A DNA stretch of 64,000 nucleotides from Parvularcula oceani (GTDB taxonomy: Bacteria; Pseudomonadota; Alphaproteobacteria; Caulobacterales; Parvularculaceae). Below the pieces are notes generated by a model. It saw nothing but the letters and a program-made list of their open reading frames with translations. It made no database searches and was not told the origin of the DNA. Where the stretch lies: positions 372,001 through 436,000 of the forward strand of contig NZ_JPHU01000001.1 of the NCBI RefSeq assembly GCF_000733125.1, written 5' to 3'. A program made the translations under genes and the position numbers. Of this stretch, positions 17,636 to 25,625 are shown piece by piece. Numbering within the stretch: the stretch's first letter is position 1; every line of letters starts with the position of its first letter.

Positions 17636-19075
17636 ATGGCCGACCCGGCATCCAGGAGCATCCTCGTCACTCTCGATGCCGAGGACGATATCGCCGGCTT
17701 CCGGAAGGAGGCGCGCCGCCTGCTCGCAGAGCGGGTTCCGCCCGACCGCGTGGTCTGGCGCGTGGCAGGATCCGAGCGGGATCTCTTCGGCGCGGAGCCC
17801 GCGCGAAGGGCGAGCAAGGCCGAGGTCAGCCTTCCGCGCGCGGCGGTGGAGCTGGCGCAGGCCGCGGCCCATCACTCGGACCCCGGCCGCTGGCCCCTCC
17901 TCTACACCTTCCTCCACCGAAGCCTCGGCGAGAAGGCGCTCGCGGACAATCCCGCCGATCCGCTCGTCCGGCGGCTGCGGCAGATGGAGAAGGCCGTGCG
18001 GCGCGACGCGCACAAGATGCATGCCTTCGTCCGCTTCAAGGAGGTCGAGGATCCCGGCGGCGGCCCTTCGCGCTATATCGCGTGGTTCGAGCCTGACCAT
18101 CACATCGTCGAACGCGAGGCGCCCTTCTTCATCCGGCGCTTCGCGAACATGCATTGGGCGATCGTCACGCCGCGCAGGAGCATTCGCTGGGAGGACGGCC
18201 AATTGCGCGCCGGTCCCGGCGGTCGGCGCGAGGACGTGCCCCAGGACGATGCCTTCGATGAAGCCTGGCGCGCCTATTACGCCTCCATCTTCAACCCCGC
18301 GCGGGTGAAGGTGTCGGCGATGACCGCGGAGATGCCGCGCAAATACTGGCGCAACCTGCCCGAGGCCCGGCTCATCCCGGAAATGATCGAGACCGCGTCC
18401 GCTCGCGTCGCGACCATGGCGGCCAATGCCCTGGCCGACGAGGAACGGGGAATCGCGGAGGCCGCGCCCCGGCGCATGGCGGCGCCCGTGGCCATGCCCG
18501 CGATCCGCGCTCTGGTCCGGAGCTGCACCAATTGCCCGCTGCACGGGCCTGCGACGCAGGCCGTTCCCGGCGAGGGACCAGCCGATGCGCGCCTGTTCCT
18601 GGTCGGGGAACAGCCAGGCGACATGGAAGACCTCGAAGGCCGCCCCTTTGTCGGGCCTGCGGGCCAGGTCCTGAACCAGGCGCTCGAACAGGCGGGGCTC
18701 GACCGCGAGCGCGCTTATCTCACCAATGCGGTCAAGCACTTCAAGTTCGAGCTTCGCGGAAAGCGGCGTCTGCACCGCAGCCCATCGGCCGAGAACGTGG
18801 ATGCGTGCTCGGAATGGCTGCTGGCCGAGCATCAGGCGGTGGCGCCCGCAGTGACCGTCACCCTAGGCGCGACCGCCCTGCGCGGCCTTCTCGGCAAATC
18901 CGTGCCCCTCGCCCGTGTTCGCGGCACGCAGCTGGCCCTGCCGAGCGGCGGCGCGCTCATCCCGACATTCCACCCTTCCTATCTCCTGCGGCTGCAGGAC
19001 GAGGGTGCAAGGCGGATCGAGGAGGGTAAGTTCCTCTCGGACCTTCGAAGAGCCAGGGAGCTGCTTGCCGCGTGA
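17636..19075 (+). CDS. udgX: UdgX-type uracil-DNA glycosylase fused to an N-terminal DUF4130 domain
   Basis: A 479-residue two-domain protein. The N-terminal half (about 1-250) is the DUF4130 domain that accompanies the radical SAM partner in this system. The C-terminal half is a family-4-like uracil-DNA glycosylase: SCTNCPLHG iron-sulfur cysteines, motif A GEQPGD (324-329), VGPAGQ, and FHPSYLLR near the end. The R-loop reads KRRLHR (376-381) with H380. In UdgX the equivalent His forms a covalent bond to DNA at uracil sites, so this should be a DNA-crosslinking glycosylase. Confidence 0.93.
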   Translation: MADPASRSILVTLDAEDDIAGFRKEARRLLAERVPPDRVVWRVAGSERDLFGAEPARRASKAEVSLPRAAVELAQAAAHHSDPGRWPLLYTFLHRSLGEKALADNPADPLVRRLRQMEKAVRRDAHKMHAFVRFKEVEDPGGGPSRYIAWFEPDHHIVEREAPFFIRRFANMHWAIVTPRRSIRWEDGQLRAGPGGRREDVPQDDAFDEAWRAYYASIFNPARVKVSAMTAEMPRKYWRNLPEARLIPEMIETASARVATMAANALADEERGIAEAAPRRMAAPVAMPAIRALVRSCTNCPLHGPATQAVPGEGPADARLFLVGEQPGDMEDLEGRPFVGPAGQVLNQALEQAGLDRERAYLTNAVKHFKFELRGKRRLHRSPSAENVDACSEWLLAEHQAVAPAVTVTLGATALRGLLGKSVPLARVRGTQLALPSGGALIPTFHPSYLLRLQDEGARRIEEGKFLSDLRRARELLAA

Positions 19076-19084
19076 CCGCGCCTC

Positions 19085-19486
19085 ATGACTGAACTGCCGC
19101 AGGCCTCTTTGCGCCTCGACCGCTGGCTGTGGCACGCGCGCGTCTTCAAGACCAAGGCCGCGGCCACCAAGGCGGTGTCCCAGGATGGCGTGCGCATCAC
19201 CCGCACGGGGCAGACGCAGCGCTGCGAGAAGCCCGCTTTCGGCCTGCGGGTCGGTGACACCGTCGCCCTCACCCGCGGCCCGAGGCTCTTCGTCTACGAG
19301 GTGCTGGCCCTGGGAGAGCGGCGGGGGCCGCCCGCCGAGGCGCGGACGCTCTACGAGGATCATTCGCCGCCGCCGCCCCCGCGTGAGGAACGGCCCGCCC
19401 CCGTGTTCGAGAGAGAGGAAGGGGCCGGACGCCCCACCAAGAAGGATCGCAGGCGGCTCGATGCCGTCCGCCGCCAGGAGGACTGA
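19085..19486 (+). CDS. S4-domain RNA-binding protein, Hsp15/HslR-like
   Basis: A 133-residue protein with an N-terminal S4 domain (LRLDRWLWHARVFKTKAAAT to RVGDTVALTR), characteristic of the heat-shock protein Hsp15, which binds stalled 50S subunits carrying peptidyl-tRNA. The C-terminal tail is rich in Pro, Glu and Arg, as is common in alphaproteobacterial forms. It starts 9 bases after udgX and ends 1 base before the terB-like gene, so it is in the same operon-like string. Confidence 0.85.
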   Translation: MTELPQASLRLDRWLWHARVFKTKAAATKAVSQDGVRITRTGQTQRCEKPAFGLRVGDTVALTRGPRLFVYEVLALGERRGPPAEARTLYEDHSPPPPPREERPAPVFEREEGAGRPTKKDRRRLDAVRRQED

Positions 19487-19487
19487 C

Positions 19488-19925
19488 ATGCTCGGCAAAT
19501 TGTTCGCAGGCTTCAAGAAGGAAGAGACGCAGACCGAGGAGGATGCGCTGCCGCGCGCCGTCGCCGCGCTGCTGGTCGAGGCCGCGCGCGCGGACGAGGA
19601 CTATACCGATGACGAGCGGCGCGTGATCGACCGCGTGCTGAAAGCGAAATTCGGCCTCGGCGCGGAGGACGCCCATGCGCTGCGCACGGTGGCGGAGACC
19701 GACCAGGCCGAGGCGAACGACCTCTACCGCTTCAGCTCCGTGGTGAAGGACGGCCTCGACCGCGAAGGGAAGATGGCGCTGATCGAGGACATGTGGGCGA
19801 TCGCGCTGACCGATGAGCACCGCGACCCGCATGAAGAGCAGGTGATCCGCCGCCTGGTCGGCCTCCTGCACCTCGAAGACCGGGACAGCACCGCGGCCCG
19901 CAGGCGGGCCGAGGCGCGCAGCTAG
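19488..19925 (+). CDS. TerB-family protein
   Basis: A 145-residue acidic helical protein of the tellurite-resistance TerB/DjlA family. The conserved pattern LLVEAARADEDYTDDERRVID is followed by a second similar acidic metal-binding helix pair (LYRFSSVVKDGLDREGKMALIEDMW). Family members bind divalent ions and are linked to membrane stress, but the precise role is unknown. AGGAGG lies 7 bases before the start, overlapping the end of the S4 gene. It converges with the FAH-family gene. Confidence 0.85.
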   Translation: MLGKLFAGFKKEETQTEEDALPRAVAALLVEAARADEDYTDDERRVIDRVLKAKFGLGAEDAHALRTVAETDQAEANDLYRFSSVVKDGLDREGKMALIEDMWAIALTDEHRDPHEEQVIRRLVGLLHLEDRDSTAARRRAEARS

Positions 19926-19928
19926 GCC

Positions 19929-20942
19929 TTACGGGCCGTCATATTTGCGGACGGTCTGGTCGATCTCGCCGAAGATCGAGCGGCCTTCGCCATCATCGGC
20001 CCAGATCTTCACCCGGTCGCCGAAGCGCAGGAAGGGCGTTTTGGCCTCGCCATGCTCGATGGTCTCGATCATGCGCTGCTCGGCGAGGCAGGAATAGCCG
20101 ACGCCGCCATCCTTGACCGGCTTGCCCGGGCCGCCATCCATCTTGTTGCTGACCGTGCCAGAGCCGATGATCGTGCCGGCGCTCAGGGGCCGCGTCTTGG
20201 CGGCATGGGCGATGAGGCGCGGAAATTCGAAGGTCATCTCCTCGCCCGCATCGGCCCGGCCGAAGGCTTCGCCGTTGAGATCGACCTTGAGGGCGCCCTT
20301 CATCTTGGCGCCGTCCCACATCTCGCCGAGTTCGTCGGGCGTCACCGCGACCGGCGAGAAGGCCGAGGACGGCTTGGCCTGGAAGAAGCCGAACCCCTTG
20401 GCGAGCTCGCCCGGGATGAGGCCGCGCAGCGAGACGTCGTTGACCAGCATGACCAGCCGGATGCGGTCCTTCGCGGCCTCGGGCGAGACGCCCATCGGCA
20501 CGTCGTCGGTGACGACCGCCACCTCGCCTTCGAGGTCGATGCCCCAGGCCTCGTCCGCGGCGAGGATGTCCTCGCGCGGGCCGAGGAAGCTGTCCGAGCC
20601 GCCCTGATACATGAGGGGGTCGTCGTAGAAGCTCTCGGGAACTTCTGCGCCGCGCGCCTTCCGCACCAGCTCCACGTGGTTGATATAGGCCGATCCATCC
20701 GCCCACTGATAGGCGCGCGGCAGCGGCGAGGCGCAGGCGGACTGGTCGAAGGGCTGGCCCTCGATCGTGCCGTCATTGAGCTTGCGGTAGTCGTCCTGGA
20801 GATGCCCGGAAAGCTCGTCCCAGCGGTCGAGGAGATCCTGCATCGTCTTCGCCCCGCCGGAGGGCTCGAGGCAGCGGGTCAGATCCTTCGAGACGACGAC
20901 GAGGCGGCCGTCGCGGCCGGAGCGTAGGGAGGCGAGCTTCAT
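19929..20942 (-). CDS. Fumarylacetoacetate hydrolase-family protein
   Basis: A 337-residue member of the FAH family, which cleaves carbon-carbon bonds of 2,4-diketo acids or related compounds using a bound divalent ion. Metal-site features include the acidic pair in DLEGEVAVVTDD and the downstream LVNDVSLR; the end has GTVSNKMDGG and a long C-terminal segment. The overall layout resembles the group annotated as fumarylacetoacetase-like in tyrosine-degrading proteobacteria, but no other tyrosine catabolic gene is nearby, so the substrate is open. Confidence 0.82.
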   Translation of the reverse strand: MKLASLRSGRDGRLVVVSKDLTRCLEPSGGAKTMQDLLDRWDELSGHLQDDYRKLNDGTIEGQPFDQSACASPLPRAYQWADGSAYINHVELVRKARGAEVPESFYDDPLMYQGGSDSFLGPREDILAADEAWGIDLEGEVAVVTDDVPMGVSPEAAKDRIRLVMLVNDVSLRGLIPGELAKGFGFFQAKPSSAFSPVAVTPDELGEMWDGAKMKGALKVDLNGEAFGRADAGEEMTFEFPRLIAHAAKTRPLSAGTIIGSGTVSNKMDGGPGKPVKDGGVGYSCLAEQRMIETIEHGEAKTPFLRFGDRVKIWADDGEGRSIFGEIDQTVRKYDGP

Positions 20943-21058
20943 AACATCATCCGTTCGTTTCGTTACATCTGAAACTAGTTCATCGCGCGCCCCAACCCAA
21001 GGGATGGCGCTGCGTCGCAGGAAGGGAACGGGCGGAGGGCGTCGGGCGTTCGGCAGGC

Positions 21059-21586
21059 GTGAATATTTTCCACCTCTCCCCCGACCCGCGGGCGAATGCG
21101 CGCCTTCACTGCGACAAGCATGTCGGCAAGATGCTGGTCGAGAACGTGCAGATGCTGTCCACCGCCCTCGTCCTGTCGGGCGGCGAGGCGCCGTGGAAAC
21201 CCGCCTTCCAGAATCATCCGATGAACAAATGGGTGCGCGAGAGCGCTGGCAATTTCGCCTGGACCTGGGACCTGTCCGATGCGCTCGGCGAGGAATATGT
21301 CCACCGCTTCGCCAAGACGCACAAAGCGCATGAGGCGCTTCGCACCTTCGACCGCGATGCCCTCGAACGCTTGATCGGACCGGGGCAGCGCACCACGCCG
21401 CCCCAGTGCATGGGCGAGGAGTTCAAGGTCAGCGGCGACACAATCGCCGCCTATCGGCGCTTCTATGCCGGCGAGAAGGCGCGCTTTGCGACCTATACCG
21501 GCCGTCCCGTGCCCGACTTCATGATGGATGCCTTCCTGCCGATGACACAGGACGAAATCGACGCCGCCGCGCGCAGCGAAGGCTGA
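21059..21586 (+). CDS. Conserved hypothetical protein, phage-like family
   Basis: A 175-residue protein with a GTG start. The N-terminal stretch from HCDKHVGKM to MLSTALVLSG, then NHPMNKWVRES and later a PQCM segment, resemble a family of unknown function that I recall from T4-like phages and some bacteria. Conserved His, Cys and Asp residues in HCDKH suggest a metal or catalytic site. No signal peptide or membrane helix is visible, so it is probably cytoplasmic. It stands alone between convergent and divergent neighbours. Confidence 0.7.
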   Translation: MNIFHLSPDPRANARLHCDKHVGKMLVENVQMLSTALVLSGGEAPWKPAFQNHPMNKWVRESAGNFAWTWDLSDALGEEYVHRFAKTHKAHEALRTFDRDALERLIGPGQRTTPPQCMGEEFKVSGDTIAAYRRFYAGEKARFATYTGRPVPDFMMDAFLPMTQDEIDAAARSEG

Positions 21587-21592
21587 TCGCCC

Positions 21593-22888
21593 TCAATAGA
21601 CGAGGCCGACGCAGGCGCCCGAGCCGAGGGTGGCGAGCGTTCCCGCCACCACCGCTTTCGGCGCGAGATCGAGAATGTCGCGCCGCCGCGTCGGCTCCAG
21701 CGCCGAAAGCCCGCCGATGACGATGCCGATCGAGGAGACGTTGGCGAAGCCGCACAGCGCGTAGAGCATGATGAGGGTCGAGCGGTCCTCAAGCGTGCCG
21801 GGCTCGAGATCGACGAGCGCGATATAGGCGACGACCTCGTTCACGGCCGTCTTGATGCCCATCAGCCCGCCCGCGATGACCGCTTCGTTCCACGGGATCC
21901 CCGCAAGCCAGACGAGGGGCGCGAAGAGCCAGCCGAGAAGGCGTTCGAGCGTCAGCGGCGCGCCGAACAGGTCCGGCAGCACGGCATCGAGCACGATGTT
22001 GAAGAGCGCGACCAGAGCGACGAAGGCCAGAATCGCGATGACGATATTCGCCCACAGCTTGCCGCCCTCGGTCGCGCCGGTGACGAAGGCGTCCATCGTG
22101 TCGTCATAGGCGAAGCCCGCGCCCGCGGAGGCCGGGGTCGCCTCCTCGCCTTCGGCCGGCGGCACCATGATGCGCCCGAGGAGCAGCGCGCCCAAGACGC
22201 CGATGATCGAGGCGACGATGATGTGGCCGAGGACCGGATCCTCGCCGTTTCCGAGATCGAGGCCGCCGAGAATGGTCGCGTAGAGGACCATCACCGTCCC
22301 CGCGACCGTCGCATAGCCGCAGGAGATCACCGTGAAGAGCTCCGACCGCGTTAGCTTGGCGAGATAGGCGCGGATAAGGAGCGGCGCCTCGGTCTGTCCC
22401 AGAAGAACGTTGCCGCTCGCAGCCAGGCTGACCGCGCCGCCCGTGCCGAGGATGCGGGACAGCGCGAGGGCGAAGCCGCGGATGACGGCCTTGAGCACCC
22501 CCCAATGCCACAGGACGGCGGCCAGAGCGGACACCACGACGAGCAGCGGCAGGGCCTGGAAGGCGAAGACGAAATAGGCGCCGGGATTTTCCTCGGACCC
22601 GGCAAAGGGCAGATCCGCCGACTGGCCGAGATAGCCGAACAGGAATGAGGTCCCGGCAAGGGTCGCCTGGTTCACCGCGAGGACCACGCCGTTCAGCCCC
22701 GTCAGCGCGTTCCGCGCCGGATCCCAGTTGATGAAGATGGCGGCGAGCGCGATCTGCAAAGCCACCGTGATGGCGGCCTGGGAAAGCGGGAAGGCCTTCC
22801 TGCGCTCCGACAGGAGCCAGGCGATCAAGATGAAGGAGAGAATGCCGACCACGCTCTGCAGGCGCAGTCCGAGACCGATGGCGTCCAT
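21593..22888 (-). CDS. nupC: Concentrative nucleoside transporter (CNT/NupC family)
   Basis: A 431-residue inner-membrane cation/nucleoside symporter. It shows the CNT layout with an N-terminal helix group, the gate region (SLAASGNVLLGQTEAPLLI) and the transport core ending in YALCGFANVSSIGIVIGGL, where family members bind nucleoside and ion. The stop converges with the phage-like gene, leaving 6 bases between them. Confidence 0.92.
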   Translation of the reverse strand: MDAIGLGLRLQSVVGILSFILIAWLLSERRKAFPLSQAAITVALQIALAAIFINWDPARNALTGLNGVVLAVNQATLAGTSFLFGYLGQSADLPFAGSEENPGAYFVFAFQALPLLVVVSALAAVLWHWGVLKAVIRGFALALSRILGTGGAVSLAASGNVLLGQTEAPLLIRAYLAKLTRSELFTVISCGYATVAGTVMVLYATILGGLDLGNGEDPVLGHIIVASIIGVLGALLLGRIMVPPAEGEEATPASAGAGFAYDDTMDAFVTGATEGGKLWANIVIAILAFVALVALFNIVLDAVLPDLFGAPLTLERLLGWLFAPLVWLAGIPWNEAVIAGGLMGIKTAVNEVVAYIALVDLEPGTLEDRSTLIMLYALCGFANVSSIGIVIGGLSALEPTRRRDILDLAPKAVVAGTLATLGSGACVGLVY

Positions 22889-22992
22889 AGGAAGTCCCTG
22901 CCCGAAAGCCGCCTCCTAGCGGCAGCCGCCGGCAGAAGTCACGTCCCCGCGAGTCCGCACGCCCCCATCATTCCGGTCTGCGCGGGCAGAGA

Positions 22993-23018
22993 GTGGCCGA
23001 GTGTGCTTCCTCGGCCAC
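22993..23018. terminator. Hairpin downstream of the minus-strand membrane-protein gene
   Basis: Perfect 9-bp arms GTGGCCGAG (22993-23001) and CTCGGCCAC (23010-23018) with an 8-base loop. It lies just after the stop of the gene ending at 23045 and before nupC. No clear T-run follows, so terminator function is probable but not certain. Confidence 0.5.
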
Positions 23019-23044
23019 CCTCGCCGGCGCTCCGGCCTCCCCCC

Positions 23045-23521
23045 TCAGCCGATGGGCGCAGCTGCGGGCACGAGGGAAGCGCCGGAGGCGCGCCGGAACA
23101 GCCAGGCGGCTGCGAGCCAGAAGGCGGTGAACAGCGCCGTGCCGAGAATCACGTCCAGAGGCCAGTTGGGAGAGCCCGCTCCCAGGCCTCCGGCCAGCGC
23201 GATGAGCGCGACGAGCACCTGCGCCGCTGCGGCGGCCAGCATGGTGCGCCCCATCCCGAGCGGCCGGAAACGAGCGATGCAGGCGCCGCCGACCGCGACT
23301 GCGATCACACCGGCATACATCAGATTGGCGTCCGTCGCGGACGAGCCGATGAAGCCGACCGCTCCGTTGACCCATACGAGCAGGAAGATCGTGCCCACGC
23401 CGATCAGGCATCCGAGCCGGTAGGCCATGCTTCCCGACCGGGTGAAAAGAAAGGCGAAGGCCGCGCCCGCGCTGCCGAGCGAAACCGCCGCGAAAAGATA
23501 GTCGCCCAAGGTCCAGTTCAC
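23045..23521 (-). CDS. Four-helix inner-membrane protein of unknown function
   Basis: A 158-residue protein with about five hydrophobic segments and almost no loops; polar residues are few. The GTG start is supported by GGAGGG about 8 bases upstream. A palindrome matching the operator in front of the regulator operon lies 58-72 bases before its start, so it is probably controlled by the HTH regulator encoded just upstream. I do not recognise the family. Confidence 0.75.
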   Translation of the reverse strand: MNWTLGDYLFAAVSLGSAGAAFAFLFTRSGSMAYRLGCLIGVGTIFLLVWVNGAVGFIGSSATDANLMYAGVIAVAVGGACIARFRPLGMGRTMLAAAAAQVLVALIALAGGLGAGSPNWPLDVILGTALFTAFWLAAAWLFRRASGASLVPAAAPIG

Positions 23522-23578
23522 CGCACACCCTCCATCTGTGACCGCCGCGAGCGGCCTCGGCCGCTGCCATGAAGAGTA

Positions 23579-23593
23579 CTTTGCATTATAAAG
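23579..23593. promoter_or_regulatory. Operator B of the winged-helix regulator
   Basis: CTTTGC-ATT-ATAAAG, preceded by TA. It has the same 6-3-6 layout as the site at 24623-24637 and lies upstream of the membrane-protein gene starting at 23521. Confidence 0.6.
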
Positions 23594-23646
23594 CTGAGAG
23601 ATGCAAGCCGATTTCCCGGTGACCCGTGGTCGGGGCGGCGGGTGCG

Positions 23647-24006
23647 TCAGGCCGGCTTCGGCGCGGTGTGCGGGGCGGCCTCCGTCGCTTCGCCGGCATC
23701 GCGCACGACCCGTTCGAGAACGCCGAGATAGTCGATGAAACGCTGACGTCCCTCTGCCGTCAGCCGGACCCGGGTCAGCGGGCGCCTGCCCTCGAAGCTC
23801 TTCGTGACATCCACGAAGCCCGCCTCCTCGAGAACCTTGAGGTGGCGGCTGAGATTGCCGTCCGTCAGGGCGCAGAGCGCCTTGAGGTCGGCGAAGGAAA
23901 GGCCCTTGGGATGCGCCATGAGCGAGGTCATGACCCCCAGACGGGCCTTTTCGTGGATCACCCGGTCGAGGCCGTCATAGGCGTAGGTCGGCTCATCGCG
24001 CTGCAT
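23647..24006 (-). CDS. Winged-helix transcriptional regulator (MarR/ArsR-like, HTH_34 type)
   Basis: A 119-residue DNA-binding protein. The core is a winged helix (LGVMTSLMAHPKGLSFADLK, then LTDGNLSRHLKVLEEAGFV and the wing KSFEGRRPLTRVRLT), ending in a helix with AEGRQRFIDYLGVL. These regulators are usually repressors encoded next to small membrane proteins. It overlaps the upstream membrane-protein gene by 14 bases, so both are one transcript. Two matching palindromes, one before the operon and one before the next gene, are its likely operators. Confidence 0.88.
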   Translation of the reverse strand: MQRDEPTYAYDGLDRVIHEKARLGVMTSLMAHPKGLSFADLKALCALTDGNLSRHLKVLEEAGFVDVTKSFEGRRPLTRVRLTAEGRQRFIDYLGVLERVVRDAGEATEAAPHTAPKPA

Positions 24007-24610
24007 GATCGCCTCCGCCTGCGCGTTTGAGGATGAGCGCCATCAGGCCCTGCCCCACCGCGAAAGGCAGGCCCATCATCCACGGGTCGAGGCTCCGTTC
24101 GGTGCCGGCGAGCGCCAGGACGATCAGGCCCGCCGCCAGATACCATGCGCCCACGAGGAGCGCAGGCGGCGGCAGCATCCTGGCCGCAGAACACAGGGCG
24201 AGCGCGAGGAGGACCTGCCAGATCCCCGGCAGCATCCAGAGCGTATCCGGCGCGAAGCGGTGAAGAACGAACATCACGGCCGCACCGGCAGCGCCAGCGG
24301 GCAGGAAATGCTCGACCGCATTGCCCATCATCGCCAGGGCGAGGCCGCGATGATGGCGGCGCGACAGGAACCACATCTCGACCCCGACGAGCGCGGCGCA
24401 GATGACAGCGAGGGCGATCCACGCAGTGAAATAGGCGCCGGGGCCCGCCGCGAGGGTTCCCGGCCAGACCGACTGGGCCGCGGCGAGCAGCAGGGCAAGC
24501 CCGCCCGTCGCCGCCGTGACCAGGGGGCCGAAGCCGCGAAAGAGCGTGCCCGCCGCGATCTGGCCGCGAATGGTGGCGATGTCCGCGATGGCGCGATCGA
24601 CGTCACGCAT
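23993..24610 (-). CDS. Inner-membrane protein co-transcribed with the winged-helix regulator
   Basis: A 205-residue protein with a short amphipathic N-terminus and about six membrane helices. It overlaps the regulator gene, and the operator palindrome at 24623-24637 sits only 13-27 bases before its start codon, where a bound repressor would block transcription. Pairing of such a membrane protein with an HTH_34 regulator recurs in proteobacteria, but no function is established that I can name. Confidence 0.78.
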   Translation of the reverse strand: MRDVDRAIADIATIRGQIAAGTLFRGFGPLVTAATGGLALLLAAAQSVWPGTLAAGPGAYFTAWIALAVICAALVGVEMWFLSRRHHRGLALAMMGNAVEHFLPAGAAGAAVMFVLHRFAPDTLWMLPGIWQVLLALALCSAARMLPPPALLVGAWYLAAGLIVLALAGTERSLDPWMMGLPFAVGQGLMALILKRAGGGDHAAR

Positions 24611-24622
24611 GGAGAACCCCTT

Positions 24623-24637
24623 CTTTGCAGCGCAAAG
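24623..24637. promoter_or_regulatory. Operator A of the winged-helix regulator
   Basis: Perfect palindrome CTTTGC-AGC-GCAAAG just upstream of the membrane protein/regulator operon; read on the minus strand it is preceded by TA, like operator B at 23579-23593. Confidence 0.65.
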
Positions 24638-24670
24638 TAGAAGCGGGGCGGCGGCGGGGCAAGCGTCAGC

Positions 24671-25243
24671 TCAGTCGAACGACACCCTGGGCAGGCGCAG
24701 GCGGCGGCGCGGCCGGATATTCCGGCGCTCGATCCGTCCGCCAAGAAGCGCTTCATAGGTCTCTTCGGAGGCGAAGGCGGGGCGATCGGCGTCCTCCCCC
24801 TCCCCCAGAAGCCGCACCACCGTCGTCATGTTGCGATAGCCGAAGGGGCCGCTCAGGCTGCCGTCGAGATCGAGTTCCGCCCGCGCTTCGAGGAGGTCCG
24901 CATAGCTGCCGATCCAGCCCGATTCGGGAACCGAGAGATCGGGCACGAGAAGCTCGCCGAGACCCGCCTCGTCATAGTCCACGAAGGTCAGGACGAAGCG
25001 CGGCGCGCCTGACGCCACGGCTTCGCCCGCAGCGCGGGTGAGCAGCGCCAGCTCCATCTCGTCGGTGCTGCGGAAGAGAGGCGTCGAGGCGGTGATCCGC
25101 AGGGTGGGTCCGCCGAGGGCCACCACGTCGGTCTGATCGACGATCTGCGACCAGGCCCGTCCGCGCATCTCGCCCACCGGGTCGGGCCCGGTCGCGCAGG
25201 CGGCGAGCAACAGCAAGATCATCACGCTCGGGCATCTGCGCAT
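24671..25243 (-). CDS. Lipoprotein of unknown function
   Basis: A 190-residue protein with a lipoprotein signal peptide (ILLLLAAC, lipidated Cys near 17). The mature part alternates short beta segments and helices and ends in a very basic stretch (IERRNIRPRRRLRLPR), which may touch nucleic acid, phospholipid or polyanionic surface polymer. The start at 25243 is chosen because AGGAG is 9 bases upstream; a GTG two codons earlier is too close to it. No known family recognised. Confidence 0.72.
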   Translation of the reverse strand: MRRCPSVMILLLLAACATGPDPVGEMRGRAWSQIVDQTDVVALGGPTLRITASTPLFRSTDEMELALLTRAAGEAVASGAPRFVLTFVDYDEAGLGELLVPDLSVPESGWIGSYADLLEARAELDLDGSLSGPFGYRNMTTVVRLLGEGEDADRPAFASEETYEALLGGRIERRNIRPRRRLRLPRVSFD

Positions 25244-25379
25244 GGACACCGCTCCTTCACCCTGTCAGCCGAGCCCTTAGCGGCGCAGGGTTAACGCTTC
25301 CACCGCGACTGCGGCCACCCGTCCGATGGCAATGCCCGATCCGGCGCCTAGGTAGGAAACAGCTACTCTTGGAGCTCTC

Positions 25380-25592
25380 ATGCTGAACGTTCTCCAGTTC
25401 TTCCTCATCCCGGTGGCGCTTCTGGCGGTCGGCGTCATTCTCGCCGCGGGCATCTATTCGCTCGCGAAGGGCGGCGAATTCGCCAAGAACAACTCGAACA
25501 AGCTGATGCGCGCGCGTGTCACGGCCCAGGCGATCGCCGTCGCGCTTCTGGTGATCTTCGCCTATCTGATCGCGAGAGCGAATGGCGGCTGA
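25380..25592 (+). CDS. HIG1-domain twin-transmembrane protein
   Basis: A 70-residue protein of two membrane helices separated by a short positively charged loop (GGEFAKNNSNKLMRARV), the HIG1 (hypoxia-induced gene 1) domain layout. Homologues associate with respiratory complexes in mitochondria and in some alphaproteobacteria. It precedes the cobalamin adenosyltransferase gene by 33 bases, an arrangement I recall from other alphaproteobacteria together with etfBA. GGAG lies about 7 bases before the start. Confidence 0.85.
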   Translation: MLNVLQFFLIPVALLAVGVILAAGIYSLAKGGEFAKNNSNKLMRARVTAQAIAVALLVIFAYLIARANGG

Positions 25593-25625
25593 CGCGAAGG
25601 CGCGGCCCGGAAGGAGGAAACGGGC

